NCBI GenBank assembly: GCA_029557535.1
Contig: JAKQII010000088.1
Coordinates: forward strand, 1 to 53,326
DNA from: Acidobacteriota bacterium
GTDB lineage: Bacteria > Acidobacteriota > Blastocatellia > Pyrinomonadales > Pyrinomonadaceae
Length of the DNA: 53,326 nt
Direction of reading: 5' to 3'
Positions 1-8,875 of this stretch are shown here, one piece after another (the first letter of the stretch is position 1; the number at the start of each line of letters is the position of its first letter). The notes below the pieces were generated by a model. The model did no database searches. It worked only from the letters and a program-made list of their open reading frames with translations, and had not been told where the DNA came from. The position numbers and the translations under genes were made by a program.

Positions 1-159
1 CTGACCGGATCGTTCGGTTACTTCAGGTTCGACGATCTGCCGGTCGGCGAAACGTACGTGATCTCGGTCGTTTCGCCGAGACATGTGTTCGCGAACCCGA
101 CGCGGTTGATTACGCTCGACGACAACGTCATCGGTCTCGAGTTCCAGTCGCTCCAGTAA
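1..159 (+). CDS. C-terminal fragment of a carboxypeptidase-regulatory-like / Cna-B-like beta-sandwich domain protein (5' truncated by window)
   Basis: Frame 1 reads LTGSFGYFRFDDLPVGETYVISVVSPRHVFANPTRLITLDDNVIGLEFQSLQ-stop; the GYFRFDDLPVGETYVISV pattern is typical of CarboxypepD_reg-like repeats. Confidence 0.65.
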   Translation: MTGSFGYFRFDDLPVGETYVISVVSPRHVFANPTRLITLDDNVIGLEFQSLQ

Positions 160-336
160 TCCGAAGTCGGATCTCAATTCGAATGCGGCTGATCGGGCTG
201 TCAGCTAATAGCTATTGGCTGACAGCTTTTCATTTCGATCAGATGGCGGGCGGTCACATTTCCTCCGAATTCCCAGGTCTCAACCCGCGCCGCTCGCAGT
301 GCATCAACGCCGCGCCGCAATGTTATAATTCGGGCG

Positions 337-1284
337 ATGTCCGTTTACGACAACTTCAAACCCATCGATCTGGAATCGATCGTCCTTTACGAACTTGCGT
401 CGCGACCGTCGAAGGTCACGGTCGCTGATTTCGCGAAACCGGTCGCGCCTGAGTCGGTCCGCGCACTGGTCAATGGATTACCCGATATTCTCGGTGCAAA
501 ATCGCTAAAGGCCGTTGCGGCCGCGATCAGACGTGCGCGCGAACTTGGAAAACCGATCGTTTGGGGAATCGGCGGGCACGTGATCAAGACGGGGCTCGCG
601 CCGGTGATCATCGATCTGATGTCGAAGGGATTCGTGACAGCGATCGCGTCGAACGGTTCGGTGCTCGTCCATGATGCCGAGATCGCGATGGTCGGATTCA
701 CTTCCGAGGATGTCGACGCGACGCTCGGCGAGGGCGATTTCGGCGCCGCCCGGGAAACAGGCGAGATTCTGAATCAGGCTGCTGCAAGCGGGTATTCAGA
801 CGGGATTGGTTTGGGCGAAGCCCTCGGCAGGGAACTTTACGGCCGCGAATTGCATTTCGCGAATTTTTCGTTGCTTTGCGAAGCATACAAACGGAAACTG
901 CCCTTCACGGCGCATTTGACCATCGGCGCGGACATCGGACATTTTCATCCGACATGCGACGGTGCAAGTCTCGGAGCGACCTCGCATACCGATTTCAGGT
1001 TGTTCTGTTCGCTGGTAAAGGAACTCAACGGCGGCGGGGTTTATCTGAACATCGGATCGGCGGTGACGATGCCGGAGATATTTCTCAAGGCGGTGACCGT
1101 TGTCCGCAACCTCGGCAAGCCGCTACGGGACTTTACGACCGCAAATTTCGACTTTATCCAGCATTACCGTCCGCTGACGAACGTCGTCCGGCGACCGACG
1201 GCGAACGGTGCGGGTGAAGGATATTCGATCACCGGCCATCACGAAATCATGATCCCTCTGCTTGCCGGTCTGGTCGGAGACTGA
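337..1284 (+). CDS. deoxyhypusine synthase-like family protein
   Basis: 315 aa ORF; segments GIGGHVIKTGLAPVIIDLMSKGFVTAIASNGS and NGGGVYLNIGSAVTMPEIFLKA align by eye with the deoxyhypusine synthase fold. Confidence 0.55.
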   Translation: MSVYDNFKPIDLESIVLYELASRPSKVTVADFAKPVAPESVRALVNGLPDILGAKSLKAVAAAIRRARELGKPIVWGIGGHVIKTGLAPVIIDLMSKGFVTAIASNGSVLVHDAEIAMVGFTSEDVDATLGEGDFGAARETGEILNQAAASGYSDGIGLGEALGRELYGRELHFANFSLLCEAYKRKLPFTAHLTIGADIGHFHPTCDGASLGATSHTDFRLFCSLVKELNGGGVYLNIGSAVTMPEIFLKAVTVVRNLGKPLRDFTTANFDFIQHYRPLTNVVRRPTANGAGEGYSITGHHEIMIPLLAGLVGD

Positions 1285-1285
1285 C

Positions 1286-1350
1286 TCTTGGATTCAAAAT
1301 TCAAGAGTCAAAATTCAAGATTCAAGAAATTCAACCGTCAAGAAACTCAA
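1286..1350. repeat. AT-rich degenerate ATTCAAG short-period tract
   Basis: gattcaaaattcaagagtcaaaattcaagattcaagaaattcaa; inverted counterpart at 2021..2068. Confidence 0.75.
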
Positions 1351-1411
1351 GAACACTGAATCAACTGAAAACGCGCATTGAAGAGCAGGCCCCTTTTTGG
1401 ATTTTGAATTT

Positions 1412-1643
1412 GATTCTTGAAGCCTATCGGAGAAATGCGTCTGAGTTTGGTACTCGCCGCACGTCCACAATAAACAGGTATAGAGCCCCGCAGCGGCGCA
1501 GAGACGGTAACCCCAGGCGCACGGAGCAAGCCTGGTGGAGTCGGCAAAAACAATGACCAGAGCCCCGAAGGGGCGCGGCAAAACCGAACTCTTCGGATCA
1601 AGTTCCGCTCGTCAAAATCGACCTTGTTTCTGATCAGCGAACT
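1412..1643 (+). repeat. dispersed intergenic repeat, copy A (~230 bp)
   Basis: GATTCTTGAAGCCTatCGGAGAAATGCGTC...AACAGGTATaGAGCCCCGCAGcGGCGCAGA...GGAGCAAGCcTGG...CCGAACTCTTCgGATCA...CCGCTCGTCAA closely matches 52504..52733. Confidence 0.9.
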
Positions 1644-1708
1644 AAAGATTCCAGAATTCCAAGATTCCAGGATTCCTTTCGTGCTGTAACGTGGAATCTT
1701 GAATCTGG

Positions 1709-2018
1709 GAGCCTGTCGGAATAATCCACAAGCACGGATTGTGGGCCCGATTCCGCGTGCGGAGCACGCGTTGGGACGATAGCACCACGTGGAGCGAAGC
1801 GGAACGTGGTATGTCGATTCGGAACCAAACAAAGCGTGTGAAACACGCGAACTCTTCGCACGTTTCATCAGACGCCGCGTGTTTCACACGCTCCGGGTTT
1901 ACGGGTACGAACCCACACCAGGCTCGGCCAAGCCCTCGCCTGGTGCTATCGAAACGGCGCGTGCTCCGCACGCTGAATCCGGTCTGAACTCAACCGCCCG
2001 CGTTATTCCGACAGGCTC
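1709..2018. repeat. MITE/REP-like inverted-duplication element with 16-bp perfect terminal inverted repeats
   Basis: GAGCCTGTCGGAATAA (1709..1724) and TTATTCCGACAGGCTC (2003..2018); internal GCGTGCGGAGCACGC (1755..1769), GCGTGTGAAACACGC (1834..1848) and their reverse complements at 1877..1891 and 1959..1973. Confidence 0.85.
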
Positions 2019-2020
2019 TT

Positions 2021-2068
2021 TGAATCTTGAATCTCTTGAATCTTGATTCTTGAATTTTGAATTCCGAA
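2021..2068. repeat. AT-rich degenerate CTTGAAT short-period tract (inverted relative to 1286..1350)
   Basis: tgaatcttgaatctcttgaatcttgattcttgaattttgaattc. Confidence 0.75.
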
Positions 2069-2073
2069 TGCCC

Positions 2074-3576
2074 TCATTCTCCGGTCTTTCCGAGTCCGAA
2101 GAACTTCCGAATCGAATTGAAAACGCCCGCTTTCGGATCTTTGCCCGACATCGTGTCGCTTTCGGCAGACTCGCTTAGTTTCACTCGACGGGATTCGATG
2201 ATCTCGCTGAAACGCTCGACGAGTTCCGGGTTCTCCTCGAGTATCGGTTTCAAAGACCGGTGCGTGATCTCGAGCACTTCGGTCTCTTCGGTCGCGATCA
2301 CCGTCGCAGTGCGCGGCTCGCCCGTAAAGAGCGCCATCTCGCCGAAGAAATCGCCTTCCGAAAGCTTCATTATCACTTTCGCCTTGCCACGATCACGGAC
2401 CTGGACCTTGACCGAGCCGCGTTGGATCACGAACATCGAACTGCCCTCCTGGCCGCGTTTGACGATCGGTTCGTCGGGCGAGAAGAGCTTCACCATCACC
2501 TTTTGGGCGATCCGTTTCATCTCATGCTCGCTGAGCGGAGTAAAAAGCGACACCTCGGCGAGCCGCATTCCGATCTCGGTGATTGCCTCGTTTTCGTCGA
2601 TCGGCGCCTTTTCCTTCTGGATGTACAACGTTCGGGTCGGGAAAGCAAAATCGATCCCTTCTCGTCGAAACGCGTACCAGATCCTTTTTCGGATCAAGGC
2701 GTCGGTATCGTTGTACCTGGAATAGTCATCAAGCCAGACCTTGACCTCGTAATCGATACCGTTGTCGCCGAGGTTTCGCACGCGGACGTTCGGCCGGAAC
2801 TTGGTCGAGACGTTCTCGACTTTTGAGATGACGTCGCGCACGAGCTGGATGGTCTTCGTCGGAGGATTCGAATAGAGCGTATTGAAAAAGATCAGTCTGG
2901 CATTGAGGTTCTCCTTCGGCGCGACCTCGATGACCTCTTTGCCGAGTACCGCGTTGCTGATGACGACGACCTTGTTTTGAAATGTCCTGATCTTCACGCC
3001 GCGCCACGAGACCTGTTCGATCACGCCGACCCACTTGTTGCTCTGGATATTGATGACATCGCCGACTTGGAACGATTGGTCGGCCTGGAGCGCGATGCCC
3101 GCGAACAGGTTCCCGAGCGTGTCCTGCAACGCGAGACCGACGACGATACCGAGGATCGTCGATCCGGTAAACAAAGCGGTCAGCTCGACGTTCGGATATT
3201 GCGACTGGAAGATGATGAAAAACGCGACGATCGAAATGATGATCGAAACGACGGATCGTATCAGCGACGAGATCTCGGTCTGCGTTGAATTCCGGAGCAC
3301 CACGTTGAAGACAACGAAGTTGAGATAGCGCACGATGAGGATCACGAACGCCATCCAAAGGACGATCTTGATGATATGAAGGAGATTGAGGATCAGCGAC
3401 TCGATCGTCCGACCGACCTGTCCCGCCATTCCTCCCGTGCCGTCGGCGCCCTCAAAGTAGGGTGCGATGTACTGTTTGGCGGTTTGGTCGCCAGGGATCA
3501 ACAAGAGTACGATCGTGATGACCCCTGCGTAAACAAGCAAGACGAAGGTCTTGTTGCGAAGTTCAACATTGAGCAT
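2074..3576 (-). CDS. MscS-family mechanosensitive channel fused to a C-terminal cyclic-nucleotide-binding domain
   Basis: MscS core TGSTILGIVVGLALQDTLGNLFAGIALQADQSFQVGDVI followed by cNMP-binding GDFFGEMALFTGEPRTATVIA. Confidence 0.92.
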   Translation of the reverse strand: MLNVELRNKTFVLLVYAGVITIVLLLIPGDQTAKQYIAPYFEGADGTGGMAGQVGRTIESLILNLLHIIKIVLWMAFVILIVRYLNFVVFNVVLRNSTQTEISSLIRSVVSIIISIVAFFIIFQSQYPNVELTALFTGSTILGIVVGLALQDTLGNLFAGIALQADQSFQVGDVINIQSNKWVGVIEQVSWRGVKIRTFQNKVVVISNAVLGKEVIEVAPKENLNARLIFFNTLYSNPPTKTIQLVRDVISKVENVSTKFRPNVRVRNLGDNGIDYEVKVWLDDYSRYNDTDALIRKRIWYAFRREGIDFAFPTRTLYIQKEKAPIDENEAITEIGMRLAEVSLFTPLSEHEMKRIAQKVMVKLFSPDEPIVKRGQEGSSMFVIQRGSVKVQVRDRGKAKVIMKLSEGDFFGEMALFTGEPRTATVIATEETEVLEITHRSLKPILEENPELVERFSEIIESRRVKLSESAESDTMSGKDPKAGVFNSIRKFFGLGKTGE

Positions 3577-3597
3577 ATTCGTGTTGGTCCAAAACCG

Positions 3598-4905
3598 TTA
3601 CAACATATCAACAACCGTCTTTCCAATCAACATTAAAGACAGCGCGGAAACGATTATCGTGATGAGCCACGCAAGGCTTTTGAAGATCCAACCGTTGGCG
3701 TGATCGCCCATGATCTCCTCGTTTGAGGAAAGAGAAACGATCGCGACCAGCAAAAACGGAAGCAGTACGCCGTTGACGCATTGGGTGAAGAGCAGGAGTT
3801 TGATCTGCGGAATACCGGGGATCAGCGCGACGATCACGCCCAGAATTATCAGCGACGAGAAGATGCCGAGAAAGATCGGCGCCTCGCGAAACGTCCGCGA
3901 AAGTCCCTTTTCGAATCCGAGCGCTTCGCTCAGGCTGTATGCGGTCGCCAGCGGCAGAACGCCCATCGCGAGCATCGCCGCGCCGAACAGCCCGATTCCG
4001 AAAAGATACTTTGCGTAAACTCCGGCGACGGGTGTCAGTGCATCCGCTGCGGTTGCGGCCGAGTCGATTTCGGTTATTCCCTGAGAATGGAGTGTGGCCG
4101 CCGTGCAAATGACGATGAACGCCGCGATCATGCACGCGAAAACGGTTCCGACGACGACGTCGGCGCGCGCGAGCGGCAGGTCTTCCTCGTCAAGCGATTT
4201 CTCAACGACCGTCGACTGGACGAATACCTGCATGAACGGCGTGATTGTCGTTCCGATCAGCGCCATGACGGTAAAAAGATATCCCGAGTGAAATTCAAAG
4301 TTCGGTTCAATGAGCTGAACCGCGACCTCATCCCAATTCGGCTTGGCCAGAAACGCGGAGACCACGTAGCCGAGAAATACGAGCGACATCGCGAGAAAAA
4401 CCTGTTCAACGCTCTTCTGGGTTCCTTTGACGACCAGCCACCAGATGAGTCCGGCGGTGATCGGGATCGTGACGTAACGCGGGATCCCGAAAAGTTCAGA
4501 CGCCTGCGCGATACCGACGAACTCGGAAATGATCACGCCGGAGTTGGCGACGAGCAGCGCCAGCATGACGAGCGCGGTCCAGCGCACGCCGAACTGTTCG
4601 CGGATGAGATCGGCCAGGCCCTGTCCGGTGACGACGCCCATGCGGACGCACATTTCCTGAACGACGATCAGCGAGAGCATCATCGGAATAAACACCCAGA
4701 GGAGTTCGTAGCCGTAACCAGCGCCGACCGTCGAATAGGTCGCGATCCCGCTCGCGTCGTTTCCGGCGTTGGCGGCGATGATTCCCGGTCCGAGGACCGC
4801 AAGATACGCGAATAATCTGTAATTGGATAGACTACGACGTATGCGCGAGGGAACGCGCGCGAGGAACTGCACGAATTTTCTCGGAGAGAACCTTGTCAGC
4901 AGCAT
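3598..4905 (-). CDS. Nramp-family divalent metal ion transporter (non-canonical metal-site motifs)
   Basis: 435 aa multi-TM; LGPGIIAANAGNDASGIATYSTVGAGYGYELLW and MALIGTTITPFMQVFVQS. Confidence 0.88.
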   Translation of the reverse strand: MLLTRFSPRKFVQFLARVPSRIRRSLSNYRLFAYLAVLGPGIIAANAGNDASGIATYSTVGAGYGYELLWVFIPMMLSLIVVQEMCVRMGVVTGQGLADLIREQFGVRWTALVMLALLVANSGVIISEFVGIAQASELFGIPRYVTIPITAGLIWWLVVKGTQKSVEQVFLAMSLVFLGYVVSAFLAKPNWDEVAVQLIEPNFEFHSGYLFTVMALIGTTITPFMQVFVQSTVVEKSLDEEDLPLARADVVVGTVFACMIAAFIVICTAATLHSQGITEIDSAATAADALTPVAGVYAKYLFGIGLFGAAMLAMGVLPLATAYSLSEALGFEKGLSRTFREAPIFLGIFSSLIILGVIVALIPGIPQIKLLLFTQCVNGVLLPFLLVAIVSLSSNEEIMGDHANGWIFKSLAWLITIIVSALSLMLIGKTVVDML

Positions 4906-5312
4906 TGCGTCTACTACTATCGCCGTCGTTCATTGTCTTAAGTCAGCTGATTATCGGAAATTGACCGAACTTTGACTATAGCCGTTTTGAAAGGCGGAGG
5001 GAAGCGAGGAGGCAATTCGGATTCGGGATTTCGGATCTGGGATCTCGTATTCGTGATAAAGGCCGTCGAATAACGATTCCGGATTCGTCGCCTAAACTTG
5101 TCTATCAATCTAATGTTTGACGTCGACGGTGCGTTCCTCCGACCGATTCCAAACCATATTTTGCAACACAAAGCCGAATTATTAGCAGCGCCCATTTGCC
5201 CGTCCGCGCAGATGAAAAAAATTACTAAAACTAATAATGGCTTGAGTTTTGGGGTGTCCAAACCTAAAATCGAACCTTGCACCACGAGATTTGATATCGG
5301 GATTTCACGACT

Positions 5313-8165
5313 ATGACACACAATCTTTTTGATACCAGGAAAACATTCAAAACCGGGTCGGGCGGCGACGGCGTCTTCTATTCGCTTCCCGAACTCGAGC
5401 GGCAGGGAATCGGACGAATTTCGCGCCTTCCGGTCTCGATCCGGATTGTCCTCGAATCCGTTCTCAGGAACTTTGACGGCGGGAAAAAGGTCTCTGAAGG
5501 GAATGTCCGCGAATTGGCAAACTGGGGGGCGACCGCCGAACGGACGGCGGAGGTTCCATTCGTCGTCGCGCGCGTCGTCCTGCAGGATTTCACCGGCGTT
5601 CCGCTGCTCGTGGATCTCGCTGCAATGCGGTCGGCGGTTGCGTGCATGGGACGCGACGCCGGCGTCATCGAGCCGCTGGTGCCGGTCGATCTCGTGATCG
5701 ATCATTCGGTGCAGGTCGATTATGCGGGAAGCGAGTCCGCTTATGCCAGGAACATGGAGATCGAGTTCGAGCGCAACGCGCAGCGTTACAAGTTTCTGAA
5801 ATGGGGAACGAAAGCGTTCAACGGATTCCGCGTCGTGCCGCCGGGAATCGGAATCGTCCATCAGGTAAATCTGGAATATCTCGCGAAAGGCGTCTTTGAA
5901 CGTGACGGTGTTTATTATCCTGACAGTCTCGTCGGTACCGACTCTCACACAACCATGATCAACGGACTCGGGATCGTCGGCTGGGGCGTCGGCGGGATCG
6001 AAGCCGAAGCCGGGATGCTCGGCCAGCCAGTCTATTTCCTGACACCGGATGTGGTCGGCGTGAATCTGACCGGATCGCTGAAAGAAGGCGTCACGGCGAC
6101 CGATCTCGTGTTGCGGATCACCGAAATGCTTCGCGCCGCAAAAGTCGTCGGAAAGTTTGTCGAATTTCATGGCGAGGGCGCCCGGAACCTCGGCGCGACC
6201 GACCGCGCGACGATCGCGAACATGGCACCGGAATACGGAGCTACGATGGGCTTTTTCCCGACCGACGAGAAGACGCTCGATTATTTCCGCGCCACCGGAC
6301 GCAGTGACGCGCAGATCGAAACGATCCGCAATTACTACGCCGCGCAGCGGCTGTTCGGCATTCCCAAGGCAGGCGAGATCGACTATTCGGTCGTGCTCGA
6401 TCTCGACCTTTCGACCATCACTCCCGCTTTGGCGGGCCCGAAGCGTCCGCAGGACCGGATCGAGTTAACAAATCTGGCGGACCGCTTTGGTGAGCTTTTC
6501 AAGAGCACGGTCGGTGACGGCGGCTTCGGCAAACAGGCGGATCAACTCGATGAACGGTTCGCGATCTCGATCGATCACGGCGCGACGAACGCCGGTGGCG
6601 GAGAGCAATCGCCGCGCTCGGCGCCGCTTCCGGTGCTCGGACAGGTCAGCGCGCGCGACACGAACGTTGCGACCGAGGTCGAGATGATGAACAACCGTCC
6701 GACCCCGGACGTCGTTTTCGAAATCGACGGCGACGGTGCCTCGACCGTCGGTCACGGCGACGTGCTGATCGCGGCAATAACGTCATGCACGAACACATCG
6801 AATCCGTCGGTGATGCTCGCGGCGGGTATCGTCGCGAAAAAGGCCGTCGAGCGCGGCCTCAAGGTCGCGCCCCGGGTCAAGACGAGCCTCGCGCCGGGAT
6901 CGCGGGTCGTCACCGAATATCTTGAAAAGACGGGCCTTCAGCCGTATCTCGACAAGATCGGCTTCAACCTCGTCGGTTACGGTTGCACGACTTGCATCGG
7001 GAATTCGGGACCGCTTCATCCGGCGATCGAGAAAGCGGTCGTCGACAACGATCTCGTCGCGGCATCGGTTCTGTCCGGAAACCGGAACTTCGAGGCGCGG
7101 GTCCACCAGAACATCAAGGCGAACTTCCTCGCTTCGCCGCCGCTCGTAGTCGCCTACGCATTGGCTGGTTCGGTCAAAAAGAACCTGACGACCGAACCGA
7201 TCGGCAAGGGAAGTGACGGCAGCGATGTCTATCTGAAGGACATTTGGGCGTCGAGCGACGAGGTTGCGGACGCGATGAAGGCGGCGTTCGACGCCGAGAC
7301 TTACCGCCGTCTTTACAACGATTTCGCCGAGCAGAATCCGATGTGGAACGACATTCCGTCATCGGTCGGGCAGATTTACGAGTGGGATCCGGAATCGACC
7401 TACATTCAGGAACCGCCGTTCTTTGAAGGATTTACGATGGAGACCGGGTCGTTCTCGGACATCAAGGGGGCACGGGCGCTCGCGATTTTCGGTGATTCGG
7501 TGACGACGGACCATATTTCGCCGGCAGGCGCGATCAAGCCGGATTCGCCGGCCGGTAAATATCTTCAGGAGAAAGGCGTCGAGCCGAAGGATTTCAACTC
7601 GTACGGATCGCGGCGCGGCAACGACCGCGTCATGCTCCGCGGCACTTTCGCGAATGTCCGGATCAAGAATCTGATGGTTACCCCGAAGGAGGGCGGATTT
7701 ACGAAACACCAGCCCGACGGGACCGAAACGACGATCTACGACGCGGCGATGCAGTACAAAACGGACGGCGTTCCGACCGTCATTTTCGGCGGACAGGAGT
7801 ACGGGACGGGAAGTTCGCGCGACTGGGCCGCAAAGGGAACCAATCTGATGGGCGTCAGGGCGGTGATAACGCAGTCCTTCGAACGCATTCATCGCTCGAA
7901 CCTTGTCGGTATGGGAGTGCTGCCGCTTCAGTTCAAGGACGGCCAAAACGCGCCGTCGCTCGGCATCGACGGCACGGAGACCTTCGATGTCGTCGGACTC
8001 GAGGGTGACGTAACGCCGCGTCAGGATGTGACGCTGGTGATCAATCGGGCGGACGGCACGTCGGACGAGGTGGCGCTGACCTTGCGGATCGATACGCCGA
8101 TCGAGGTCGAGTACTACAAAGGCGGCGGCATTCTGCCGTTTGTTCTGCGGCAATTGCTCGGATAA
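5313..8165 (+). CDS. acnA: aconitate hydratase AcnA
   Basis: 950 aa; [80 protein letters not shown]. Confidence 0.97.
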   Translation: MTHNLFDTRKTFKTGSGGDGVFYSLPELERQGIGRISRLPVSIRIVLESVLRNFDGGKKVSEGNVRELANWGATAERTAEVPFVVARVVLQDFTGVPLLVDLAAMRSAVACMGRDAGVIEPLVPVDLVIDHSVQVDYAGSESAYARNMEIEFERNAQRYKFLKWGTKAFNGFRVVPPGIGIVHQVNLEYLAKGVFERDGVYYPDSLVGTDSHTTMINGLGIVGWGVGGIEAEAGMLGQPVYFLTPDVVGVNLTGSLKEGVTATDLVLRITEMLRAAKVVGKFVEFHGEGARNLGATDRATIANMAPEYGATMGFFPTDEKTLDYFRATGRSDAQIETIRNYYAAQRLFGIPKAGEIDYSVVLDLDLSTITPALAGPKRPQDRIELTNLADRFGELFKSTVGDGGFGKQADQLDERFAISIDHGATNAGGGEQSPRSAPLPVLGQVSARDTNVATEVEMMNNRPTPDVVFEIDGDGASTVGHGDVLIAAITSCTNTSNPSVMLAAGIVAKKAVERGLKVAPRVKTSLAPGSRVVTEYLEKTGLQPYLDKIGFNLVGYGCTTCIGNSGPLHPAIEKAVVDNDLVAASVLSGNRNFEARVHQNIKANFLASPPLVVAYALAGSVKKNLTTEPIGKGSDGSDVYLKDIWASSDEVADAMKAAFDAETYRRLYNDFAEQNPMWNDIPSSVGQIYEWDPESTYIQEPPFFEGFTMETGSFSDIKGARALAIFGDSVTTDHISPAGAIKPDSPAGKYLQEKGVEPKDFNSYGSRRGNDRVMLRGTFANVRIKNLMVTPKEGGFTKHQPDGTETTIYDAAMQYKTDGVPTVIFGGQEYGTGSSRDWAAKGTNLMGVRAVITQSFERIHRSNLVGMGVLPLQFKDGQNAPSLGIDGTETFDVVGLEGDVTPRQDVTLVINRADGTSDEVALTLRIDTPIEVEYYKGGGILPFVLRQLLG

Positions 8166-8183
8166 GAACTGCCGGTCCACGTC

Positions 8184-8211
8184 AAGAGCCCGCCAATCTC
8201 GGCGGGCTCTT
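8184..8211 (+). terminator. hairpin terminator downstream of acnA
   Basis: aagagcccgcc-aatctc-ggcgggctctt. Confidence 0.75.
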
Positions 8212-8242
8212 CGCATTTACGCTGAGATGCGATCCCAAGACT

Positions 8243-8875
8243 CTAGGTGCCGTTTAGCTCCTTTTCCATTTTGCGGTACTGTTCCTGCCATTTGTCGAGC
8301 GCCTTTTCCATATCGCGAACCCAATTGCGCTGGCGAACGCGGTCAAACTGGCCCTCGTTCATTTGTTGTTCCATCAAACGCAGCCGATTGTTGATCTGTT
8401 CGCGGTACTCGTTCATGTGATTGAAGCGATGCTCAAACCTTGCTCGCTGCTGCTCGTTAAGGCCCAGCCGGAATCTCTCATGATCCTGTTCCATGGTGCG
8501 GACCTGGTTGCGGATTCTCTCATGATTCTGCCGTCCTTCATTCATCCCGAAGCCTGCGTTGTCATACTCCCGCGCCATCGTTCTCAACCGTTGGTGCAGT
8601 TCTTCGGTAGACTGCGTGCGGGTGCGAAGCTGATCGCGCTGAGCGTCGGTCAACGCCACGTAATCACGATCCCGAATTCGGTCCTGATCCCGGTCACGAT
8701 CCTGGTCACGGTCCGGCGTCCGGTCCTTGTCCTGGATTCGGTCACGATCCTGTTGACGGGTCGTATCTCCTTTCGGCGCCGGAGTTTTCGGCTTGCCCTG
8801 ACCTGATCCCGACACGCTGATTCCGAAAATCATTGCAAGGACCAAACCAAGAGTCGAAATTCTGAACAATTTCAT
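8243..8875 (-). CDS. secreted charged-repeat protein (D/R/Q-rich repeat then helical region)
   Basis: Signal peptide MKLFRISTLGLVLAMIFGISVSGSGQG; DRDRIQDKDRTPDRDQDRDRDQDRIRDRD repeat; good SD (aagaaggaggtt) before ATG at 8875. Confidence 0.7.
   Translation of the reverse strand: MKLFRISTLGLVLAMIFGISVSGSGQGKPKTPAPKGDTTRQQDRDRIQDKDRTPDRDQDRDRDQDRIRDRDYVALTDAQRDQLRTRTQSTEELHQRLRTMAREYDNAGFGMNEGRQNHERIRNQVRTMEQDHERFRLGLNEQQRARFEHRFNHMNEYREQINNRLRLMEQQMNEGQFDRVRQRNWVRDMEKALDKWQEQYRKMEKELNGT

Noticed and set aside
1347-1868. 173-aa minus-strand ORF and overlapping short ORFs in 1315..2046
   Set aside because: Lie wholly inside the dispersed repeat and the inverted-duplication element; the same peptide fragment (LLRAPGV.VSAPLRGSIPV) appears at 52483..52671 because the DNA is repeated, not because it is a gene
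3781-4815. 344-aa plus-strand ORF
   Set aside because: Antisense to the Nramp transporter; charged Arg/Asp-rich composition typical of shadow ORFs
5098-5316. 72-aa ORF upstream of acnA
   Set aside because: No conserved motif and AT-rich spacer; cannot be distinguished from chance ORF
4938-6170. 410-aa minus-strand ORF upstream of and antisense to acnA
   Set aside because: Most of it is antisense to conserved aconitase sequence; His/Arg/Asp-rich mirror translation with no recognisable domain
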